NCBI GenBank assembly: GCA_963575745.1
Contig: CAUYUJ010016487.1
Span: 162,379-226,378, forward strand
DNA from: Prorocentrum cordatum
Lineage: Eukaryota; Sar; Dinophyceae; Prorocentrales; Prorocentraceae
Reading direction: 5' to 3'
DNA length: 64,000 bases
How positions within the stretch are numbered: the stretch's first letter is position 1; each line of letters opens with the position of its first letter. The notes below the pieces were generated by a model. It searched no databases. It was not told where the DNA came from and saw only the letters and a list, made by a program, of their open reading frames with translations. Of this stretch, positions 9,301-19,294 are shown piece after piece. Position numbers and translations under genes: made by a program.

Positions 9301-9559
9301 GCCTGGAGCTCGGGGGGGGCCCTCTCCCGGACGCAGCTCTCTCGAACGACCCAGGTCGCCCGACTCCGCGCCTTCGCGCCCCGCGGTGTGCGAGTACCTC
9401 CGCGCCCTCGCGCTCCCGCGCCGCCCCCGCGGGAAGCGGCAGCCGCCCTGGCCCAGGCCGAGACACGCGAATGACCTGCGCGCCCCCGCGGGTGACCTGG
9501 GCAACTTGTTGACGGTCCCCGGGCCCGGGGACGGCCCCCAGGGGCCCAACTCAGACCCG
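9301..9559 (+). other. Possible exon, unassigned
   Basis: A plus-strand frame reads AVCEYLRALALPRRPRGKRQ and continues open to about 9805. Its composition is biased by GC content and no family is recognised. Confidence 0.15.
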
Positions 9560-9765
9560 TTGACACGTTCAAAATTGCTCGACCGTGCCCTCCCTCGTGT
9601 CCGCGCAAAGTTCTTGGATCGGCTCTGGACCCCGCTCCCTGGCGCGCGCCAAGGTCGGCACCCTTATCGCCGCTATCGCCACCAGGGGTCCCAGCGCATA
9701 TCCGAGAAATCCGCGCGGACCGTCGAAAGTTCGTGTTTGTGCAGTTGTTTCTCTACTTCGACATC
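9560..9765. mobile_element. Family 1 inverted-repeat element, diverged copy
   Basis: The right arm GAGAAATCCGCGCGGACC..TTTGTGCAGTTG matches the arm of the element that forms the FAH intron at 54465-54661. The left arm (TGTCCGCGCAAAGTTCTTGG) is a poorer match. No intron role can be shown here. Confidence 0.5.
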
Positions 9766-9954
9766 TGCACGGCCTGACTCCAAGCCAAAACCGAAACCAA
9801 GCTGAGGCACATGGTGTCGGGACAAATCGGGACTTCTGAGATCTGGCAGGCCCGGAGGGTGTGTCGGGCCCGGTACGCTCTGAGAGCGCTCTGGAGCGAT
9901 GTTCCGATCCTGGGCCGGGGGGAACAGTAGGGGCTCAGGGGGGCCAAACATCGA

Positions 9955-10085
9955 CCTGGGATCGGCGATACGTCGATGATAGGTCGGCGATAGGCCCCCG
10001 AGAACGAAACCGCACGCCCCTCTGAGCGGGCTAACATGTCCCTATATCAGCGATATGTGGGCGATTAACCGCAGAGGGTCTTTAA
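9955..10085. repeat. TCGGCGAT-family element, degraded copy 3
   Basis: GGATCGGCGATACGTCGATGA, GGTCGGCGATAGGC and CAGCGATATGTGGGCGATTA follow the family order, but spacing and ends have decayed. Confidence 0.5.
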
Positions 10086-10154
10086 TGCTGCACCCCCACA
10101 CTAACGGTTGGGAATAATCGTATTCCCTCTCCTTCTCGCCATCCATTCTTCGCT

Positions 10155-10215
10155 CTCGTCGTCGTGATCGTCGCGATCGTCGTGATCGTCGTCGTCGTCG
10201 TCGTCGTCGTGATCG
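10155..10215 (+). repeat. (GTC)n microsatellite
   Basis: Mostly GTCGTC with GTGATC interruptions. Long open frames here are products of the trinucleotide run. Confidence 0.8.
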
Positions 10216-10508
10216 TCGCCCCCGTCTCTTCGCCACTGTCGTCGGCTGGGGGGCCGACGCAACCCCCATGTGGGCAACGGAAAGACAGAGGCCTGCCGCG
10301 CGATGGCATCGAAAAACATCGCCGCCTTCTGAGAGGGCCTCCCTTTTACATCCCGCCCTCGCCCGCTGCCGAGTTTTTATGTGTCAGTGATTTGGAATCA
10401 AAACAAACACGCACACCCCTACCGTTGCCCCTGGGGATCCCAGGCCTGCCTCGCGAGCCCCTGCCAGGCCTAGGCCTACCGTTGCCCCTGGGGATGTCAC
10501 CGCCGCCT

Positions 10509-10627
10509 GGTGGTCCGATCTTCGGGGACCTCGGCAGGCGGTGGACATCGATGCACTTGCCCCCCCCGAAGGCCCGCACACATCCATATCCACCGCCTGC
10601 CGAAGCCTCCAAAGGTCGATCCTCCAG
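10509..10627. mobile_element. Foldback element with GGCAGGCGGTGG arms
   Basis: The left arm has TCGGCAGGCGGTGGACATCGATG; the right arm read in reverse gives TTCGGCAGGCGGTGGATATGG, with outer similarity extending to a GGTGGTC/GGATCGACC zone. Total about 120 bp. Confidence 0.5.
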
Positions 10628-10639
10628 GCGGTGGTCATG

Positions 10640-11300
10640 GATAAACCCACGCTTCGGAAGCGGGGCACGCGCCAACATGGATTACGAACCCGTGGGTCTG
10701 GCGCATGGGCGCCATATCCAAAGATCGGAAACAGAAACCCTCACACGCATGAGACCAACAACATGAGGCCAACGAAACCCGATCTGCAACGGAGCGAGCC
10801 GATGTCACGCGGAAGCGCGACCCGTCGTCAATCCACGCGCCTCAATCCTTGTTGGCGCTTCCTTCAAGAAGGCCCTGCGTGGGGGGGCCAAGAAGGTAGC
10901 GATACCGCTGTCCCCCGGAGCTTTCCAGGGGTGCGTCCTGACCAGGATTCCAATGCGACACAAGCAACGGCATCAGTATCTGTGAGGCTGACTTTCGTTG
11001 AACCCCGGCGAGTTTCCCTGCGTCGAGGGCGGGGAGCACCGTGGCGAGGCCTGGAAGATAATCTGGACTTCGCGCGGGTCAGCACAGACACTTCCAAGCT
11101 TTTTCGGCCCGTCGCGGCTTGAAATAACGTCGGGCGGGGGGGATGCTAGTCTTTAGTCCGCAAGGCTACCCAGGGGGTATCTCAACGGTCTATCTGATGA
11201 ATCACATACGCGAGAAGCCTATGCATTTTCCCACAATAGTGACACATGGTCCCTCTGCCAGAATGTGGCCAAGGCGCTTCGCCTCCCTGCGAGCTGCACG
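10640..11300. other. No gene recognised
   Basis: Unique-looking sequence between a foldback element and the 3' end of LINE B; frames have no protein-like motif. Confidence 0.35.
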
Positions 11301-11329
11301 GCCCGCCCGATCAAGCTCCTGAGCCACAG

Positions 11330-14300
11330 AAAGAGGGAGCGGGTGCGGCGCCTGGCGCATCAGCTGGCCCCAGCACTTGGTCCGCCGAGTCGGCGAAATG
11401 AGCTATGCATCGAAGTCTCCGCAAAAAGTTCGCGCGGCACGCGGGGCACGCGCCGCGGGCATCAACGTGCAAACGAGCAGCGCACCTGAGCTGGTGCTTC
11501 ACACGCTGATGCATCTTTAACGCTTTCATGGTGAGAGAAAGGCGGGGCGGTCTGCACATGCACTGCACGCAAACGGCAACTGCCGCGGTGCGCGCGCACT
11601 GCGCTGACCAGCATGCGAAGGGGCCTCCTCGCAAGCCTCGGGCAGACCACGGGCGCCACGTACAGACGAGACCACAAAGATGCTCATGACCTTCGCAGGC
11701 CACTCAGCAACCTGTTGCAGGACGAATTCATGCCACGCGATACTGTGCACGAGGGGGTCGGGGAGAAAGGAGAAGGCGGGGACGTGCCTCCACGCGCGCG
11801 TGGGATCGCCGCGGAGCAACTGCACCCACTCCAGCGCCCGATCTTGCGCGCGCACCTGCAGCAAGGCCTGGAGGGGTCAGGGGCACGCAAGATGAGACGA
11901 TCGACGTACAACAACCTCTTACGCATGGCCGAACAGTCAATCGGGCGCCGGTTTAAAAGCTCACGGATCCGAATGTCTCTATACTGGGCTTCTCCGAAGT
12001 TGGGGTCCCCAGCGATGCGTCGAAAGATGCGCGTGTGGGGGCCGTTGAAGGCTCGCAAATGCTCGGGCGGGTGCGCTACGCATGAGGTGACTATTGAACG
12101 CTAGCCCACCACGCATGAGCAGTGAGTCCGCAAGGGCAAAGCGGGCGCTGCCAAACAACTCTGCGGCGCCAAGAGCAAAACAAAACAAAAAAACGATCGC
12201 GACACGCGCGCGCATCGTCTTCCAAACCTCGCGATCAGCGTCGCGCTTGAGACGACAGTTGGGCGTCGAGACGCAGCCAAGATACTTGTGCGCGTTGACA
12301 ACGTGCAGATTGACAGCATGCTCAGAAAACAGATAGCAACGCTGCCCTGTGCTTGAGTCTAGCGCAGTACTTGCTACTATGTTTTCTCTGCTTTCCACGA
12401 CGCACCGCCACGCTCTCAGACTTGCCAGGCCCCCAGTTAATCTCCACAGTGAACGCAGCGAAGGTTTGCGCTCCAACCTTCATCAAGGTTGCAATGGAAC
12501 TACTGCGGCTAGTGGGAGTGGGGGCGAGGAGGACGAGACACTCATCATCGACAGAAGAGGCACAACCACGAGCTCTTCGTGCGCGCGCCCGCGCGAGGGT
12601 CGCGGCGCCAGAAGGAGCTCTCGGCACGAGCCAATCTGAGACCTAGATTATGCTCATCAAGCTCCGCGCGCAACACAAACAGCGCAATGCTATGCGCGCC
12701 GTTGAACATCGCAGCGCCAAGAGCACAGTCCTGCCACCCCCCCGTGAAGGTGATCGCCACATCGGGAAGATCCGCGTAACTAATCACGCCATGCGATGCA
12801 ATCGCGCAATGAGCTCAGCAGTCTTGGGATCGACCTGCCGCTGCTGGAAGGCGGAACCGAACGCCCCGAAATGCACAATCACGCGACGCGCGGCGTCGGG
12901 GGGAACGCCGAGAGACACGAGATAGGAATGAGGATCAGAAAGCTGCTGCTCTATCACGCCGTGCACTTGCTCGCGAATCACTCGGTCGAACGCCTGGACC
13001 AGATCGAGAAACACAACAAACGCATGCATACTGCACCTTGGCGAGGTTCAGAAGCGTGAGAAGCAGATGAGAGGCGAAATATGTGCCGCGCGTCGCGGTG
13101 GCGCCGCGCTGCATGCCAGGTTGCCGAGCATTGTATTGGGCATTTAACATATCACGCAACAGATAGAAAGAACCTTTCGCCGAATGACCGGTCAGTGAGA
13201 TGCTCGGAGGTAGTCGGGGTCCTCGGCGCTCCCCTTCGTCTTGCGAGTGTCAACAAGGGGGCCTCCTGTCCATGAGAAAGACCAAAGCCCCTGTTCAACG
13301 ATCTTCACTTGCGGCTCAGAAAACTTGACCGAAAGCGAATGAATGGCGGCGCGCATCAGTTCATTTGGGGCGCCATCGTTGCCACCCCCCTTGCTGCATT
13401 TCAGGAATGAGAATGCGCGGCGGGAGGCGCTGGGTGAAACATCGAGCGCGCTGGCGGCAGCGCGGCAACGGAAACGAGGCGGCGGCGCGCTCTCAGCGAG
13501 CGCGTCGATTGAAACGAGCTCGCCGCGGAAGACCTGCGCGAAGTGACCGCGCATGAGCTCATCGCGCTCTCCGCGCGCGCCAGTGGGGGCACCATCTGGG
13601 CGGCGGAGGGCAGCGGCCGCAGGCGCCCCTCGGCCAGACGGCGCACGCGCGATGGCGCACGCGGTGCGGGAGTCGCCCTTCGCGCGCGCCCACTGCGCCC
13701 CCGTGGCCTTCTCGCCGATCCAGACCCGACGATCGGCCTTGACCAGCTGCCGCGATTTGGACGTCCGAAATGGGCGCGGAAAGAATGGGCAATGCCCAAC
13801 AGCAAATGTTGTCCCGAATCAACAGCGGCCACTGTTTGGCAGGCGGCCTCGCTGACTCAAATTGATGCAATCCGCGGCGGCGCCGACAGCGAATCCGGTT
13901 CAAAATGAACCAGAATTGCCGTCGGTCTTTGCGCCCATTCTTTCCATGCCCACGTCGGTCGCCGCGACGCGATCTCAGGCCGGCGGCGCGGGCGGCGCGA
14001 CGCAGCCGTGCTGAGAGCCGCCCGGGGGCCGCCAGGACACGGGCCGCGTCGGCGCGGGCCCCGCGGGCGCGCCACCCCCGCGGCGCGGGCGGCGGGGCAG
14101 CGACGGGCGCGTCGGCAGCGGGCTCGCGGCCGGCAGGCAACGCCGACGCGAAGGCGAACCGCGCCATCCGCTGCAGCGCGAGCCTCTTCAGCGCGAAGCC
14201 CTTGCAGCGCAGCCTCGCCAGAGGGGTCGCGATCTGCGCGACACACCGCTACGTGGAAGACACCCGGGGCCCCCGCGGGCGCTTGGGAGGGGAGCCGAAG

Positions 14301-15200
14301 ATGTGCTTGGCATGTCGTAGGATCCACGTATTCAACTCTGAGAGGTGACGATCGACAGGCCAGTCGGGGCCCGCCTTGAACGCGCGCGTCTGCTGGCATC
14401 AACGATCGCCTGGACATCGATCGCCCCCAACTATGCCTCGGCACGCCTCGCCCTTCGGAAACATCAGGTCGACAACAATGGGCCGAGCCATCCAGATTGC
14501 GGTCGACATTCTCGTCCGCATAGGCACGCTGGATGCAATGCTGCCGCGCAGTCTTCACGCAGACGTAGTCGATGATCAGTAGTGCGATATGAGGACATCC
14601 AGGTCCACGAAATCGAACAGCATGCGCTGGCAGCATATAGCGCATTGCCCTCAAGGATGCGTCTCAACCTCGCGCAGCTGCGATTCTCGACGCCACGATG
14701 CGCGCGGCCAAGTGCCGACGACGCCGCGCTGCCAACTCGAGCGCCAGCATCGATCATCAGCACGACTGAGTAGGAGGGGAACTTGCGTATGTGGAAGATC
14801 AAGGGCCTCTCGAGCTGCTCCCAGAAGTCGCCCTTCCCACGCTTGCGGGCGCGCCCATGAGGGGCGCGGGCGGAGCTGAGCAGGTAGCTGGTGTTGTCCG
14901 CGGGCGAGGCACCCGCGACGGCCCATGCGCTCGGGCAAGGCTGCGCGAAGACATCAGCTGAGAACTGGAGCGCGCTCGAAACCCAAATCTGGAAACCACA
15001 TCGCGACTCGGGCCAGGCACCAGAGAGCACCTCGAAACCACTGCCCCTGATGCGACGTTCGGTGGTGCTGCGACCCTCTTGGATGCCAGCGATACCGCGC
15101 CCCGCAATTTGAGACGTCAGCTGGGCAATGTCAGCATTGTTTTTCGCTGCGACGTGGGGGCCCCTGGCGGGCCCTTGCCGACCATCCTGCGCTCTTTGTG
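11330..15200 (-). pseudogene. LINE B: decayed LINE (endonuclease, RT, C-terminal zinc finger)
   Basis: Minus-strand order: endonuclease with GIQEGRST (about 15087) and IDYVCVK (about 14570); RT fingers GNDGAPNELMRAA (about 13380); a conserved block RGTYFASHLLL; motif A FLDLVQAFDRVIRE (about 13010); motif B GGWQDCALGAAMFN (about 12742); motif C SVDDECLVLLAPTP (about 12550); post-RT YLGCVS and RRIAGDPNFG (about 12030); and a C-terminal finger with KALKMHQRVKH and CPACRANF (about 11450). Motif C has VDD(E), a common variant in this group. Domains fall in different frames separated by shifts, so the copy cannot make one protein. A MITE at 13756-13960 sits in the endonuclease-RT linker. A likely ORF1 of the same element lies at 16940-17830, separated by a satellite array. 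Confidence 0.85.
13756..13960. mobile_element. MITE nested in LINE B
   Basis: A 205-bp segment whose ends are inverted (GGCGCGGAAAGAATGGGC at the left; the right end read in reverse gives GGGCATGGAAAGAATGGGCG). It is flanked by a 7-bp direct repeat GCCGCGA at 13749-13755 and 13961-13967. A second copy with the same internal order (GCCGTCGGTC, CCGTTCAAAA, GCCCAACAG) lies at about 25077-25290. No coding capacity. Confidence 0.75.
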
Positions 15201-15239
15201 AAAGCGCGCCAGCGGGTGGCCCCGAATGCATTAAAAGGA

Positions 15240-15535
15240 AGGGTGTGCTCGCAGACCCCCCCCCCCCCTCTTCAAACTGCCTTGAAAAAGGAAAAGGGAG
15301 AGGGGGGGCGCTGGACCCCCCCCTCCCCCTTGGCGCTGGGAAAAACGAAGGAGGGTGGGGGGTGAAGGGCGGGGGCGGGGGTGGGCGCGGGGGCGGGAAG
15401 GAGGGGGGGGGGGGTGGTCGACCCCCCTCCCCCCTTCCCCCCCCCTTTGCGCCGAACAGGGGGGGGGGGGGGGGAAGGGGGGGAGGGGGGGGGGGGGGGG
15501 GAGGAGGGGGGAAAGGGGGGGGCTGGTGAAGGGGC
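15240..15535. repeat. Poly-G/poly-C low-complexity tract
   Basis: Long homopolymer runs of C then G with short interruptions. Homopolymer lengths here are likely to be unreliable in any assembly. Confidence 0.85.
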
Positions 15536-15544
15536 CTTTCGGGC

Positions 15545-16630
15545 AGTGAGCGCAGAGTAAAATATTTTGAATAGCGGTTGGTGAGTAGTGGGTATTTGAT
15601 AGTGAGTAGTGCGCAGTGAGTCGTGAGTGAGTAGTGAGTAGTGGGTAATGGGTAGTGGTAATAGTGAGTAGCGCGTAGAGATTAGTGAGTAGTGAGTAGT
15701 GGGTAGTGAGTAATGGGAAGGAAGTAGTGAGTAAGGAATTGTAAGTAGTGAGTAGTGAGGAGTGAGTAGTGTGTAATGGGTAGTGCATAGTGAGAAGTGA
15801 GCAGCGAGTGGGAATGAGGGAGCAGACAGTAGCGAATAGCGAGGAGTGAGTAGTGAGTAGTGAGTCAGTAGTGAGTAGGGAGTAGTGCGTAGCGAGTAGG
15901 GAGTAGGGAGTAGTGAATAATGAGTAGTGAGAATCGAGAAGTGGGTATTGAGTAGTCGGTAGTGAGTAGGGAGTAGCGGGTCGAAGGTAGTGAGTAGTGA
16001 GTCGTGAGTAGCGACTTACGACCAGTGGCTAGTGACTAGTGAGTAGGGAGTAGTGAGTAGTGAGTAGCGAGTAGTGCGTAGTGAATATGCCCTATTGGGT
16101 AGCGAGTAGCGGATAGTGAGTAGTGAGCTCTGGGCAGTGCGTAGTGAGTAGTGAATGGTGAGTTCTCAATGTAAGTAGTGGATAGTGGTTAGTGGTAGTG
16201 AGTAGTGCTTAGCGAGTAGCAGCTAATGGGCAGTGAGTAGTGAGTAGTTTAGTGACTAGTGCGAACTGGGTAGCGACTAGGGCGTAGGGAGTAGCGAGTA
16301 GTGAGTAGCGAGTTGGGAGTAGTGAGTAGGGAGCAGGAAGTTGCGAGCAGCGAGTAGTGGATAGTGAGTGGTCAGCTGTGGGCAGTGAGTAGTGAGTAGT
16401 GAAGTGTGAGTTGTGAGTAGTGGATAGCGGTTAGGTGGTAGTGAGTGGTGATTTGTGATTACCGAGTAGTGCGTAGTGAGTAGTGGGTAGGGAGTAGGGA
16501 GTAGTGAGTAGTGCGTCGTGGGTAGTGTCGTGGGTAGTGAGTAGTGGGTAGGGAGTAGGGAGTAGGGAGTAGTGAGTAGCGAGTAGTGAATTGTGGGTAG
16601 TGAGTAGTGCGTTATGAGTAGTGAATACTT
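15545..16630 (+). repeat. GTAGTGA-type heptamer/decamer tandem array
   Basis: Over 1 kb of degenerate units GTAGTGA, GTAGTGG, GTAGCGA and GTAGGGA, often merging to GTAGTGAGTA. It lies between the presumed ORF1 and endonuclease parts of LINE B and ends in telomere-like sequence. No coding content. Confidence 0.9.
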
Positions 16631-16635
16631 TTTGC

Positions 16636-16680
16636 GGCTAGGGTTTGGGCTCGGGGTTAGGGTTGGAGGTTAGGGCAAAT
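16636..16680 (+). repeat. Telomere-like heptamer remnant
   Basis: Reads CTAGGGTTTGGGCTCGGGGT then TAGGGTTGGAGGTTAGGG: degenerate TTTAGGG/TTAGGG-type units directly at the end of the heptamer array. TTTAGGG is the telomere unit reported for dinoflagellates. Only about five units, so chance or interstitial origin is possible. Confidence 0.4.
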
Positions 16681-16739
16681 GTGAAGATTAGTGTTGGGGG
16701 TGGCAGGGGTCGGGTTCCGGAGACCGGGGGCGCCGCGGC

Positions 16740-16935
16740 GAAAGGGGGGAGGGGGGGGGGTCGAATTTGGCTGCCGTAGGAGGGGGGGGGGGGGTCCCCG
16801 ACGACGGACCGGGAAAAAAGGAAAGGGGGGGGGGGCTTCCCCGACGACGGATCGGGAAAGTGGCGGAGGGTGGGGGGGTCCCCGACGACGGATCGGGAAA
16901 AGGGGGGAGGGGGAGAGATTCCCCCCCCTCCCCTT
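16740..16935 (+). repeat. Short tandem of a GACGACGGATCGGGAAA unit
   Basis: CCCCGACGACGGACCGGGAAA appears three times (about 16797, 16841, 16878), about 40 bp apart, separated by G runs. Confidence 0.7.
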
Positions 16936-16939
16936 GGGG

Positions 16940-17830
16940 TCATCCAGCGGCGCGCCCTCGCTCTTTGTTGCTGCTATCGCCGTTGGGCTCCTCGGGCTGC
17001 GCACGGCGTGAGTCGGTGGTGGTGTCCATAGCGGTCGGACTCGCAGCACTGGCCATCTGCGCAATCTTCTGGAGGCCGAATGAGAGCTGCTTCGTCAGCT
17101 GCTCGGCCACGCTGACTTTCTGAGGCGGAACCACACCGCCGCTCTGCATCGACTTGAGTACTGACTCCGTCACCGCGTTCATGATCTGAATACAACCCGT
17201 TCCACCTGTCATCGAGATTTGCTGCTGAAGGCTGACCAACTCGGCCCGACGGCGATTGAGCTCGCCCTCTGCCTCCTGGTTGGTATGCGTGGCGCGGTCG
17301 AACACCTGCTGGCAATATGCGACCCTCTTCTGGGGCCGCTCGATCGCCGCTTTGCAAGAGTCGATCTGGGTACCGAGCGGGCACTGGCGAGCGATGGCGA
17401 GCTTCGCCGCCGCCGCCAGGCGCTCCTGGAACTGTTTTCGCTCCGCGCGGCAACCTTTGAGCGGGAGCGCATGCAAAGCCGCCTCGATCTGCTTGGCCTG
17501 GGCATCGCCAGCGTGACGCTGGTTGACGGCCTCGGCGGTAGGTGGGTGGGCCACTCGTGCCCTCGGAGCTGGATTCGAAGAGCTCGTGCCGGAGGCTCTC
17601 GATGCGACCGCGCAGCTCGGTCTGCGCAGCACATCCATCTTGCACGCTGCACTCTAGCCACGCTTGAGGCCACACTTGCTGCACTTCTTGCCCCAACACC
17701 GCTCGGAACAAAAGGAGCACTGCCACCACTACCGCTGCTGAGAAACAGCTTGGCGCCACGGCGGCGGGGGGCCTCCGCGGCAGCCGCCCGAGACCACGGC
17801 ACTTCAAGACGCGTGGCCACCGTGCAGCTG
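16940..17830 (-). pseudogene. Probable LINE ORF1 (LINE B), coiled-coil protein remnant
   Basis: The minus frame from 17638 has a long helical, Lys/Glu/Gln/Ala-rich stretch: KQIEAALHALPLKGCRAERK, FQERLAAAAKLA, then QIDSCKAAIERPQKRVAYCQ, and EGELNRRRAELVSLQQQI. Cys pairs (CSFCSERC, KKCSKCGLK) lie upstream in another frame, so the copy is frameshifted. A zinc-finger-then-coiled-coil layout is typical of ORF1 proteins of dinoflagellate LINEs. Spliced-leader relics lie about 130 bp upstream on the same strand. Assignment to the same element as 11330-15200 rests only on order and strand. Confidence 0.55.
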
Positions 17831-17953
17831 GGCGAGGCTCCATCCAGCCATGGCGACTGCTGGCTGCCTGGGGCGGGAAAGGCGTCGAGGACGTAGGCTT
17901 ACGTTTTGGCCCAGGCCGCCCTGTCAAGAAAAACCTCGAGGTTTTGCTCGGGC

Positions 17954-18004
17954 CTTGAGCCAAAACCCCTTGAGCCATCTTGCTTGAGCCAAAATGGGTA
18001 CGAA
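17954..18004 (-). other. Tandem relics of the dinoflagellate spliced leader
   Basis: On the minus strand, 18004-17983 reads TT then CGTACCCATTTTGGCTCAAG, 20 of 22 matches to the spliced leader. It is followed without a gap by CAAGATGGCTCAAG (17982-17969) and GGGTTTTGGCTCAAG (17968-17954). Tandem, progressively truncated leaders are the known footprint of repeated rounds of trans-splicing and reinsertion. The middle unit is weak because GATGGCTCAAG also occurs in the CCCAAGAGG-type repeats. Confidence 0.75.
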
Positions 18005-18089
18005 GGGGGGGAATGTTATACAGATCCGCCGGCCCTGTCGGCATGTGAAAGACGCAGTTCCGTTCGTCGTCGTCGGCGTCGCCGCTCCA

Positions 18090-18180
18090 CCCTCTTTCCC
18101 TGGGCCCTCCTCCTCTTCTTCTTCCCCCCCCCCCCTCCTCATGCTCCTCCCCCCCCCCCCCCCCTCCTCCTCCTCCGCAA
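18090..18180 (+). repeat. CTC/poly-C low-complexity tract
   Basis: CTCCTCTTCTTC followed by long C runs and CTCCTCCTCC. Confidence 0.8.
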
Positions 18181-18279
18181 GCGCGCCAGCCAGAGCAAAA
18201 TTAAGCAACAACGTCGTAGTTGAGTCCTTTTCCCTTTTCCGTCCGGGGGGGGGGTCCCGGCCAGGGGGCCCCGAAGCAC

Positions 18280-18450
18280 CAGAACTCCCAAGACGAACCA
18301 AGACTGCGCCAAAGAGGCCCCCGAGACGGTCCGAGAAGGCCCAAAATCGCATAATATCGGCCCAAGACCTCCAGACGGCCCAAGAGGTTTCCCCCCAAAC
18401 GCCCCAAGAGGCCTACAAGGGCACCCCCAAGAGCGCCCCCAGAAGCAATC
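18280..18450 (+). repeat. CCCAAGAGG-type repeat tract
   Basis: Irregular units CCAAGACC, CCCAAGAGG and CCCCCAAGAG. Same family as 20545-20935, 26330-26880, 36880-37740 and 49610-50160. Confidence 0.7.
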
Positions 18451-18634
18451 AGAGGCAGCAGCGTGGAATGGGGACTCACCGCTGCAATGCCCCGGCGGAA
18501 AACCGCGGGTCACGCCCGGAGGCCGCGAAGAGGACATCCACCTCCATCCTCCTTGACGTCCACCACCTCATCCTGCTCAGTCCTCCGCAACAAGCACCTG
18601 CTCGTGCACCTTTTTAAGCAGCACCACCCTGGCA

Positions 18635-18845
18635 TCCCCCTCCCCATCGTCCTCCTCCTCCTCCTCCTCCTCCTCCTTCTCGTCCTGCTGCCCCTCCTCC
18701 TGGCCATCCTAATCATCCCCCTCCTCCTCCTCCTTGTCCTGCTGCCCCTCCTCCTCCTCATCCTCCTCCTCGTCCTGCTGCTCCTCCTCGTCCCTTACCT
18801 CCTCCTCGTCCTCCTCCCCCTCCTCCTCCTCCACCTGCTCCTGCA
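18635..18845 (+). repeat. (CTC)n / (CTG CTC) microsatellite
   Basis: A CTCCTCCTC run with CTGCTG and GTCCTG interruptions; open frames here translate to poly-Leu or poly-Glu/Arg and are not genes. Confidence 0.85.
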
Positions 18846-18849
18846 CCAG

Positions 18850-19180
18850 ATCATGGCTAAGACCCGGCAGGCTGCATGAATAAAACGGCGCCGATGCACC
18901 TCCATCCGCGTGCAGCATACGACGCGCGGGTGAACGCGCAGTCGATCCCCGCGGCATCGCCCCCCCAACTTCAAACGAGGCGGTGCAACGGACCGCTTCT
19001 GTCAAAGCCTCGTCTCCCCCCTCGGGGGCAGTTGACCCACCCATCCCGCTAGCAGATCGTGGAGGCCTTGGATAAGGAATCCAGGGTCTGCAGCCTTGTG
19101 GATATCCACTTGCATGGAACGGGGGGGGGGGGGCAGAAGTTGTCCGCCCCCAATCATTGTGAGTTCTCTACCCTCCCTCC
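18850..19180. other. No gene recognised
   Basis: Unique sequence between a microsatellite and a satellite array; it contains a G run at 19121-19132. Confidence 0.35.
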
Positions 19181-19294
19181 GCCTCCTCTCCCCCCCTTAT
19201 TTCCTCCTCCCTCCCGCCTCCCTTCTCCCTCTCCCCTCCCTCCCACCTCTCTCCCACCCTTCCTCCGCCTCAGATCCCCTGGAGGAGGACGGCA

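Noticed and set aside
17219-17896. 225-residue plus-strand protein
   Set aside because: It is the antisense shadow of the LINE ORF1 coiled-coil region.
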